Assembly: GCA_025965815.1 (NCBI GenBank)
Contig: JAOPWF010000297.1
Location: 1 to 10,970, forward strand
Direction: 5' to 3'
From: Mycobacterium sp.
GTDB lineage: Bacteria; Actinomycetota; Actinomycetes; Mycobacteriales; Mycobacteriaceae
Length of the DNA stretch: 10,970 nt
Notes under the pieces: generated by a model
Databases searched by the model: none
What the model was told of the DNA's origin: nothing
The model's input: the letters and a program-made list of their open reading frames with translations, nothing else
In this document: positions 5,293 through 10,970 of the stretch, one piece after another
Numbering within the stretch: the first letter of the stretch is position 1
Layout: each line of letters begins with the position of its first letter
Program-made: the position numbers and the translations under genes

Positions 5293-6077
5293 TCAACCTG
5301 GCCTACGACGAGCGCGGCGCCGGTGAGCCCGTGCTGTTCATCGCCGGTCGCGGCGGCGCCGGACGGACCTGGCATCTGTACCAGGTGCCGGCCTTCGTCG
5401 CCGCAGGCTACCGCGTCATCACCTTCGACAACCGCGGTGTGGGTGCCACCGAGTCGGCCGACGGGTTCACCACCGAGCAGATGGTCGCCGACACCGCGGC
5501 GCTGATCGAGATGCTCGACGCCGGTCCGGCCCGCCTCGTGGCGGTGTCGATGGGGTCGTTCATCGCCCAGGAACTGATGCTGGCCCGCCCGGATCTGGTG
5601 ACTGCGGCCGTGCTGATGGCCACCCGCGGCCGCCACGACCGCACCCGTGATTTCTTCCGCACCGCCGACCGCCAACTCGCCGAATCCGGCGCCCAGCTAC
5701 CCGCCGAATATGACGCCAAAGTGCGTCTACTCGAGAATTTTTCACCGAAGACGCTCAACGACGACCGGACGGTGACCGACTGGATTCACATGTTCACCAC
5801 GTGGCCGACGAAGCCGACACCGGGACTGCGCCGCCAACTCGACATCGTCCCGGAGAGCAACCGGCTACCGGCTTACCGAAGTATTACCGCGCCGGCCCTG
5901 GTGATGGGTTTCGCCGACGATGTGGTGCTGCCGTCGCATCTGGGCCGCGAGGTCGCCCACGCCATCCCGAACGCCCGCTACCTGGAGATTCCCGATGCCG
6001 GCCACCTCGGGTTCATCGAACGGCCGCAGGCCGTGAACGCCGCTGCGCTGGAGTTCTTCGCTGAAGCCCGGCCCTGA
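5289..6077 (+). CDS. bpoC: Alpha/beta hydrolase, BpoC-like (possible MenH role)
   Basis: A 262-residue alpha/beta hydrolase, the same length as M. tuberculosis BpoC (Rv0554) and beginning with the matching INLAYDE. The catalytic triad is complete: nucleophile Ser87 in VSMGS, acid Asp211 (or Asp210) in GFADD, and His239 in AGHLGF. The oxyanion region FIAGRGGAGRTW (about 18-28) is also conserved. It was named as a non-haem bromoperoxidase, but a position between menC and menD is where the SHCHC synthase MenH, another alpha/beta hydrolase, would be expected; that role is inference. The GTG start overlaps the DJ-1 gene stop (GTGA) and has no Shine-Dalgarno, so translation probably depends on coupling to the upstream gene. 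No tail anchor or signal peptide is present, so it is cytoplasmic. Confidence 0.92.
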   Translation: MINLAYDERGAGEPVLFIAGRGGAGRTWHLYQVPAFVAAGYRVITFDNRGVGATESADGFTTEQMVADTAALIEMLDAGPARLVAVSMGSFIAQELMLARPDLVTAAVLMATRGRHDRTRDFFRTADRQLAESGAQLPAEYDAKVRLLENFSPKTLNDDRTVTDWIHMFTTWPTKPTPGLRRQLDIVPESNRLPAYRSITAPALVMGFADDVVLPSHLGREVAHAIPNARYLEIPDAGHLGFIERPQAVNAAALEFFAEARP

Positions 6078-6096
6078 TGGGGTGTGACACGCTGTA

Positions 6097-7770
6097 ATGG
6101 TGAACCCATCGACGGCCCAGGCGCGCGTCGTCGTCGACGAACTGATTCGCGGCGGCGTTCGCGACGTCGTGCTGTGCCCCGGCTCCCGCAACGCCCCGCT
6201 GGCGTTCGCGCTGCAGGACGCCGACCGTGCGGGCCGGCTGCGGCTGCATGTGCGCATCGACGAGCGCACCGCCGGATACCTGGCGATCGGGCTGGCGATC
6301 GCCGCGGGCGCGCCCGTCTGCGTGGCGATGACCTCGGGTACCGCGGTGGCCAACCTGGGTCCCGCGGTGGTGGAGGCCAACTACGCCCGGGTGCCGCTGA
6401 TCGTGCTGTCGGCCAACCGGCCCTACGAGCTGCTCGGCACCGGTGCGAACCAGACCATGGAGCAGCTCGGCTACTTCGGCACCCAGGTGCGGGCCAACAT
6501 CAGCCTCGGCCTGGCCGAGGACGCGCCGGAGAAGATGCCATCGCTCAACGCGCAGTGGCGCTCGGCGACGTGCCGGGTGTTGGTCGCGGCCAAGGGGTTT
6601 CGCACCGCCAACGCGGGCCCGGTGCAGTTCGACATCCCGCTGCGTGAGCCGTTGGTACCCGACCGGGAGCCGGATTCCGCGGCCGCCCGCATCCCGCAGG
6701 GGCGCCCGGACGGCAAGCCGTGGACCTACACCCCACCGGTAAGCTTCGACCAGCCGCTTGATATCGACGTGACACCGGACACCGTTGTCGTCGCCGGGCA
6801 CGGCGCCGGCGTGCACACCAACCTGGCGGGGTTGCCGACCGTGGCCGAGCCGACGGCGCCGCACGCCCCGGTGCCGGTGCATCCGCTGGCACTACCGCTG
6901 CTGCGCCCGCAGCAGGTGATCATGCTCGGCCGGCCCACGCTGCACCGCCCGGTCTCGTCGCTGCTTGCCGATCCGTCCCTGCCGGTCTACGCGCTGACTA
7001 CCGGCCCGCGCTGGCCCGACGTCTCCGGAAACTCGCAGGCCACCGGCACCCGCGCCGTCACCTCCGGGACACCGAACCCGGGCTGGCTGCACCGCTGCGC
7101 GGAGGTCAACCGGCGTGCCATGGACGCGGTGCGCACCCAGCTCGCCGCGCACCCGCTGACCACCGGCCTGCATGTCGCCGCCGCCGTTGCCGAGGGGCTT
7201 CGCGACGGCGACCAGCTGGTTCTGGGCGCATCGAACCCGGTCCGCGACGCCGCGCTGGTCGGCCTGAACACCGAAGGCATCCGGGTGCGGTCCAATCGCG
7301 GCGTCGCCGGTATCGATGGGACGGTGTCCACTGCGATCGGTGCGGCCCTGGCCCACGACCGAACGGGTGGCCGGAGCCGCGCCGGCGGCGACATCCGACC
7401 CCGCACCGTCGCGTTGATCGGCGACCTGACCTTCGTGCATGACAGCTCGGGGTTGCTGATCGGTCCCACCGAGCCGACGCCTCGACAGTTGACGATCGTG
7501 GTGTCCAACGACAACGGCGGTGGCATCTTCGAGCTGCTCGAACAGGGCGACCCCCGGTTCTCCGACGTGTCCTCCCGCATCTTCGGCACTCCGCACGACG
7601 TCGATGTCGGCGCGTTGTGCCGCGCCTACCACGTCGACTCCCACCAGGTTGAGGTCGACCAACTGGGCGCCGCGCTGAACGAGCCGTTCGACGGGATGCG
7701 GGTGCTCGAGGTCAAGGCGGACCGGTCGTCCTTGCGGGCGTTGCACGCGTCGATCAAGGCCGCGCTATAA
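6097..7770 (+). CDS. menD: SEPHCHC synthase
   Basis: A thiamine-diphosphate enzyme that condenses 2-oxoglutarate-derived succinic semialdehyde with isochorismate to give SEPHCHC, the first committed step of menaquinone synthesis. The 557-residue product matches mycobacterial MenD nearly throughout. Visible are [13 protein letters not shown] (27-39), the cofactor-activating glutamate E56 in [20 protein letters not shown] (78-89), [11 protein letters not shown], and the ThDP/Mg motif from GD (442-443) to NDNGG (471-475). M. tuberculosis MenD is known to be feedback-inhibited by the pathway product DHNA; whether the allosteric arginines are all kept here was not checked. ATG 6097 is followed at once by GTG; M. 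tuberculosis MenD starts at the position of the GTG, so either may be used. It follows bpoC by 19 nt and precedes the next gene by 4 nt. Confidence 0.96.
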   Translation: MVNPSTAQARVVVDELIRGGVRDVVLCPGSRNAPLAFALQDADRAGRLRLHVRIDERTAGYLAIGLAIAAGAPVCVAMTSGTAVANLGPAVVEANYARVPLIVLSANRPYELLGTGANQTMEQLGYFGTQVRANISLGLAEDAPEKMPSLNAQWRSATCRVLVAAKGFRTANAGPVQFDIPLREPLVPDREPDSAAARIPQGRPDGKPWTYTPPVSFDQPLDIDVTPDTVVVAGHGAGVHTNLAGLPTVAEPTAPHAPVPVHPLALPLLRPQQVIMLGRPTLHRPVSSLLADPSLPVYALTTGPRWPDVSGNSQATGTRAVTSGTPNPGWLHRCAEVNRRAMDAVRTQLAAHPLTTGLHVAAAVAEGLRDGDQLVLGASNPVRDAALVGLNTEGIRVRSNRGVAGIDGTVSTAIGAALAHDRTGGRSRAGGDIRPRTVALIGDLTFVHDSSGLLIGPTEPTPRQLTIVVSNDNGGGIFELLEQGDPRFSDVSSRIFGTPHDVDVGALCRAYHVDSHQVEVDQLGAALNEPFDGMRVLEVKADRSSLRALHASIKAAL

Positions 7771-7774
7771 CGTC

Positions 7775-8281
7775 ATGTTGTCACCGAAAGCGCAGTGGGA
7801 AGTACTGATTCACGGTCCGGGCGGTGTGGCTGCCACCACGCGCGGCGGCCGCATCGTGCGGCGGGTGCGGATCGGTGTGCTGGTCGTGGCCTGCCTGGTG
7901 ACGCTGCAGTCGCTGCTGCTGGTGCTGGGGGCGTGGCGCAACGACCGGCAGATTGAACGCCACATGGGCGTGGCGGCCGCCGAGGTGCTCGACGCCGGAC
8001 CGCGGCGCTCCACCATCGAGTTCGTCACCCCCGACCGGGTTACCTACCGTCCCGAGCTGGGCGTGCTGTACCCGTCCGAATTGGACACCGGGATGCGGAT
8101 TTACGTCGAATACGACAAGAACAATCCCGATCTGGTACGGGTTCAGGACCGCAACGCCGCGCTGGCGATCATTCCGGCGGGGTCCATCGCCGTGGTCGGC
8201 TGGCTCGTCGCCGCAGCCGCTCTGGCCGGCCTCGCCTATATCGAGAAGCGGATCGACGCCTACGCGGCTTCCACCAGCTGA
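7775..8281 (+). CDS. DUF3592 membrane protein (Rv0556-like)
   Basis: A 168-residue membrane protein with two hydrophobic segments, about 32-53 (IGVLVVACLVTLQSLLLVLG) and about 129-155 (ending LAGLAYIE). Between them is an extra-membrane domain with the DUF3592-type ending VEYDKNNPDLVRV (about 111-123). Function is unknown. It starts 4 nt after the menD stop, so it is translated with the men operon, and its place matches Rv0556 in M. tuberculosis. The conserved linkage suggests a role near the membrane-bound late steps or quinone handling, but this is only a guess by context. Its last 22 bases overlap the end of the convergent broken lipoprotein gene. Confidence 0.88.
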   Translation: MLSPKAQWEVLIHGPGGVAATTRGGRIVRRVRIGVLVVACLVTLQSLLLVLGAWRNDRQIERHMGVAAAEVLDAGPRRSTIEFVTPDRVTYRPELGVLYPSELDTGMRIYVEYDKNNPDLVRVQDRNAALAIIPAGSIAVVGWLVAAAALAGLAYIEKRIDAYAASTS

Positions 8282-8758
8282 TCCAACCAGTCGGGCCGCT
8301 GGATTTCGACGACGTCCTTTTGAGTGATGTCGTAAACCGTTGGGGTGCCGGGATTGAACGGGTTCACGTCCATCAGGCTATCGAAGTTCGCCAACCCCAT
8401 TTCCTCGGTGTCGACGGCGGAGTCTCTGGCTGAGTCCCGCCCGACGACCTCGAGCGGGACACCGCTGTCACGGGCCATCTCGACGAATTCCTGGAAGGCG
8501 GCCGACGACGTCTCGGGACCGGCGGCCACGAAGAGCGCTTTGCTGACCCGGGCCGAGTACCCGTCGGACTTTTCGTCGAGAAAGGTCATCGGCCGGTAGG
8601 TGACCACCAGTTGCCCGGATGCCGAAGCCATCATCGCTCACCGTTGTGCCCGGCTTGCGCGGATCGGGCTGTGCCATGCCGGCGATCGCGCGGGTGCATC
8701 CAGTGCACAGGATCAGCATTCCGACGAGCAACGCCAGCACGCCACGCGAAACTCCCAT
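8260..8758 (-). pseudogene. DsbA-like thioredoxin-fold lipoprotein, internally deleted and frameshifted
   Basis: The start (ATG 8756-8758) encodes a lipoprotein signal: [16 protein letters not shown], then CTGC as the probable lipidated cysteine (an atypical Cys at -3), then [16 protein letters not shown]. That ending normally leads, in mycobacterial secreted DsbA-like proteins, into a thioredoxin fold with a CxxC motif. Here the frame goes off into non-family sequence, while another frame from about 8616 down to the TAG at 8260-8262 encodes the missing second half: [15 protein letters not shown], then [27 protein letters not shown], and a C-terminal GTPTVYDI stretch. The part with the redox cysteines is absent in both frames, so an out-of-frame deletion at about 8615-8618 is the simplest reading. 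No redox activity is expected. It lies between the men operon and mgtA on the opposite strand. Confidence 0.8.
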
Positions 8759-8856
8759 GTCAAACACCCTTCTCGTGCGTCGCAGAATACCTGGTTTTCG
8801 TGTGTCGTATGCCTTCGCGCAACCTTCCGGAAAGGGCTTGCTGGCACGATCTGGTT

Positions 8857-9993
8857 GTGCGCGTTGCAATCGTCGCAGAATCCTTCCTCCCGAATGTCAA
8901 CGGTGTCACCAACTCAGTGCTTCGGGTGATCGAGCATCTCCGCCGCACCGGTCACGAAGTCCTCGTCATCGCGCCGGATGCCCCGCGGGGTCAGCCACGG
9001 GCCGAACGCATTCACGACGGCGTCCGGGTGCACCGGGTGCCGTCGCGGATGTTCCCCAAGGTGACGTCACTGCCACTGGGGGTACCTCGGCCGCGAATGG
9101 TGGCGGTTTTGAGGGGTTTTGACCCGGACGTAGTGCACCTCGCGTCGCCGGCGCTCCTGGGCTACGGCGGCTTACACGCCGCCCGCTACCTCGGGGTTCC
9201 GACGGTGGCCGTGTTCCAAACCGACATAGCGGGTTTCGCGCAGAGCTACGGCGTCGGTGTGGCGTCGCGGGCCGCGTGGGCGTGGACCCGACACCTGCAT
9301 TCGCGCGCAGACCGGACCCTGGCACCGTCCACGTCAGCGATGGAAAACCTTGCGGCGCATCGGATACCACGCGTGCACCGCTGGGCTCGTGGTGTCGACA
9401 TCACCGGGTTCGCGCCGTCGGCCCGTGATGAGCAGCTGCGGCGGCGTTGGTCACCTGACGGCAAACCCGTCGTCGGCTTCGTGGGGCGGCTCGCACCCGA
9501 AAAGCATGTCGAGCGGCTGAGGGCGCTGAGTCGGCGCGACGACGCCCAACTCGTCATCGTGGGTGATGGAATCGACCGGTCGAAGCTCGAATCCGCGCTG
9601 CCCAACGCGGTTTTCACCGGCGCCCTGTACGGCGAGGAGCTGTCCGCGGCGTACGCCAGCATGGACGTCTTCGTTCACCCCGGCGAGCACGAGACGTTCT
9701 GCCAGGCGGTTCAGGAGGCGATGGCCTCGGGCGTGCCGGTAGTGGCGCCGGACGCTGGCGGACCACGAGACCTGGTCGCGCCGTACCGGACTGGACTGCT
9801 GCTGGCCGTCGACAAATTCGAGGCGCAGCTGCCCGACGCCGTCGCGCACCTGCTCGCCGAGCGACCGCGCTACTCGCAGGCCGCCCGGCGCAGCGTGCTC
9901 GGCCGGACCTGGGCCGCCATCTGCGACGAACTGCTCGGCCACTACGACGCGGTGCGTGGCACCACGCCCGGTCGCACCAGCCTGACAGCCTAG
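8857..9993 (+). CDS. mgtA: GDP-mannose-dependent alpha-mannosyltransferase, GT4 family
   Basis: A 378-residue GT-B glycosyltransferase, the same length as remembered M. tuberculosis Rv0557 (MgtA, earlier called PimB). Work in Corynebacterium assigned this family to mannosylation of a glucuronosyl-diacylglycerol at the cytoplasmic face of the membrane, leading to lipomannan-like glycolipids; the older assignment was phosphatidylinositol mannoside synthesis. Visible are the N-terminal [14 protein letters not shown], the linker HRWARGVD, donor-site GRLAPEKH with R211 and K216, and the EX7E motif E279/E287 in [11 protein letters not shown]. The GTG at 8857 (MRVAIVAE) is chosen because family similarity starts there; the frame is open further up but overlaps the lipoprotein gene on the other strand. 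No good ribosome binding site is seen. The TAG stop is shared with the convergent dehydrogenase gene. Confidence 0.93.
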   Translation: MRVAIVAESFLPNVNGVTNSVLRVIEHLRRTGHEVLVIAPDAPRGQPRAERIHDGVRVHRVPSRMFPKVTSLPLGVPRPRMVAVLRGFDPDVVHLASPALLGYGGLHAARYLGVPTVAVFQTDIAGFAQSYGVGVASRAAWAWTRHLHSRADRTLAPSTSAMENLAAHRIPRVHRWARGVDITGFAPSARDEQLRRRWSPDGKPVVGFVGRLAPEKHVERLRALSRRDDAQLVIVGDGIDRSKLESALPNAVFTGALYGEELSAAYASMDVFVHPGEHETFCQAVQEAMASGVPVVAPDAGGPRDLVAPYRTGLLLAVDKFEAQLPDAVAHLLAERPRYSQAARRSVLGRTWAAICDELLGHYDAVRGTTPGRTSLTA

Positions 9994-10814
9994 CCCTGCG
10001 CTTCCTCCGCGACCGGCTGCCACTCTTCCCAGGTCTTGAGCCGGCTCTCGTAGTCCGCCTTGGCGATCTGCAGCGGTCGGGAGCCGAAAAAGACCCGCAG
10101 CGGCGGATTCTCGGCGTCGACGATCTTCAGCACCGCCGACGCGGAAGCACGGGGATCACCTGGGGTCGACATCCGCTTGCTCCGCGCTTCCGCGGCCGCC
10201 TTATGGACGTCGGCGTAGTCGGGGAGTTCGGCGGCGTGCTTCGCGGACGATCCGCCCCAGTCGGTGTCGAAGCCGCCGGGTTCGATCAAGGTGACGTGGA
10301 CGCCGAACGGCGCCACTTCCTGCGCCAGCGCCTGCGAGAAGCCTTCCAGCGCCCACTTCGAGGCGTGGTAGATGCCGACGTTCTGGAACGCGCTGATGCC
10401 ACCGATCGAGGACACCTGAAGGATGTGCCCGCTGCGCTGGGCGCGCAGGTACGGCAGTGCGGCCTGGGTGATCCACAGCGCGCCGAACACGTTCGTCTCG
10501 ATCTGGTCGCGGGCTTCCTGCTCGGAGAGTTCCTCGATGAAGCCGAACTGCCCGTAGCCGGCGTTGTTGACGACGATGTCGAGGCGCCCGAAGTGGTCGT
10601 GGGCCTGTGCGACGGCGGCGAAGTCCGCGGCACGATCGGTGACGTCCAGCCGGATCGGCAGCAGCGCGTCGCCGTACTTCTCCGACAGGTCCTCCAAGGT
10701 CGAGGTGTCACGCGCGGTCGCCGCGACCTTGTCGCCGCGCTCCAGCGCCGCAATTGCCCACTCCCGGCCGAAGCCGCGGGATGTACCGGTGATGAACCAG
10801 ACTTTTTCGCTCAT
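9990..10814 (-). CDS. Short-chain dehydrogenase/reductase
   Basis: A 274-residue classical SDR oxidoreductase using NAD(P)H. The cofactor-binding TGTSRGFG (10-16), NNAGYG (83-88) and the catalytic set S136, Y149, K153 (YHASK) are all present, followed by EPGGFDTDW. An arginine in the TSRGFG turn and at R35 hints at NADP(H) preference, but this is weak. The substrate is unknown. The long C-terminal part ([18 protein letters not shown], then [24 protein letters not shown]) is typical of SDRs annotated generally as oxidoreductases in actinobacteria. GGAAGG at good spacing precedes the ATG at 10812-10814. The gene is inserted, in the opposite direction, between mgtA and menG, which are neighbours in M. 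tuberculosis. Its stop lies within the CTAG that also holds the mgtA stop. Confidence 0.92.
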   Translation of the reverse strand: MSEKVWFITGTSRGFGREWAIAALERGDKVAATARDTSTLEDLSEKYGDALLPIRLDVTDRAADFAAVAQAHDHFGRLDIVVNNAGYGQFGFIEELSEQEARDQIETNVFGALWITQAALPYLRAQRSGHILQVSSIGGISAFQNVGIYHASKWALEGFSQALAQEVAPFGVHVTLIEPGGFDTDWGGSSAKHAAELPDYADVHKAAAEARSKRMSTPGDPRASASAVLKIVDAENPPLRVFFGSRPLQIAKADYESRLKTWEEWQPVAEEAQG

Positions 10815-10943
10815 AGGTCAACCTTCCACTCGCTCGTCCCCCGGATTCAAGCCCAAGGACGGGTTACCCATTCCCCGATTAGAGAAGTTCTTCGGCGGGC
10901 AAGCAGCGGAGCGACCAGGGGATGACCAGGTACCGTCGGCCCG
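10815..10943. other. Divergent intergenic region between SDR gene and menG
   Basis: This 129-bp spacer must hold the promoters of the minus-strand dehydrogenase and of plus-strand menG. Only a small GGGT-T-ACCC palindrome (10861-10869) stands out. No convincing -10/-35 pair, riboswitch or terminator is visible. Confidence 0.4.
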
Positions 10944-10970
10944 GTGAGCCGCGCGACGCTGGACAAAGAG
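10944..10970 (+). CDS. menG: Demethylmenaquinone methyltransferase, first nine codons
   Basis: A GTG at 10944 starts a frame reading MSRATLDKE to the window edge. M. tuberculosis Rv0558 (MenG/UbiE, the methyltransferase making menaquinone from demethylmenaquinone) starts MNRAALDKD, as I remember it, and follows mgtA there. Position and sequence therefore agree, although only nine codons are present. No strong ribosome binding site is seen. Confidence 0.7.

Noticed and set aside
8611..8856. Extended start of MgtA at 8611
   Set aside because: The added residues are antisense to the lipoprotein signal region and unlike the glycosyltransferase family.
8780..8880. Repeated CGTCGCAGAAT at about 8780 and 8870
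   Set aside because: An 11-base direct repeat 90 bases apart with no further similarity; one copy lies in mgtA coding sequence, so chance is sufficient.

Overview
The window is high-GC actinobacterial DNA, and its gene order matches the menaquinone locus of mycobacteria. From memory, the M. tuberculosis order is fadD8 (Rv0551c), Rv0552, menC (Rv0553), bpoC (Rv0554), menD (Rv0555), Rv0556, mgtA/pimB (Rv0557), menG (Rv0558). The protein sequences are close to those homologues but not identical, and there are extra genes. A non-tuberculous, probably fast-growing Mycobacterium/Mycolicibacterium is the best inference; no species can be named.

Layout. Positions 1-2027 hold a DUF1801 gene (+) and an acyl-CoA synthetase of FadD8 type (-), convergent and overlapping at their stop codons. 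Positions 2028-2488 are a regulatory-looking stretch. It has a KstR-like operator and probable leaderless promoter for fadD8, several palindromes, an unrecognised 26-codon reading frame with a strong ribosome binding site that can be masked by a leader hairpin, and two hairpins after it. This stretch, with a YCII-domain gene on the minus strand (2489-2911), sits where I would expect the Rv0552 amidohydrolase. An intergenic region with a large 21-bp hairpin leads into menC.

Positions 3137-8281 form one apparent plus-strand operon: menC, a truncated GlxA-type regulator remnant, a DJ-1/PfpI (isonitrile hydratase-like) gene, bpoC, menD and a DUF3592 membrane protein. Junctions are overlaps or short gaps (ATGA overlap, GTGA overlap, 19 nt, 4 nt); only menC to the remnant is longer, at 54 nt. 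MenD and MenC carry out successive early steps of menaquinone synthesis; the BpoC hydrolase lies where a MenH-type step would fit, which is inference. Next come a broken DsbA-like lipoprotein gene (-), the mgtA glycosyltransferase (+), a short-chain dehydrogenase (-) that ends inside the mgtA stop codon, and the first nine codons of menG (+) at the right edge.

Most notable are the small reading frame with its masked ribosome binding site, the regulator remnant plus DJ-1 gene inside the men operon, an apparent one-base loss at the menC start, the deleted DsbA-like gene, and the hairpin with alternative pairings upstream of menC. No RNA genes, CRISPR arrays, transposases or phage genes were seen.
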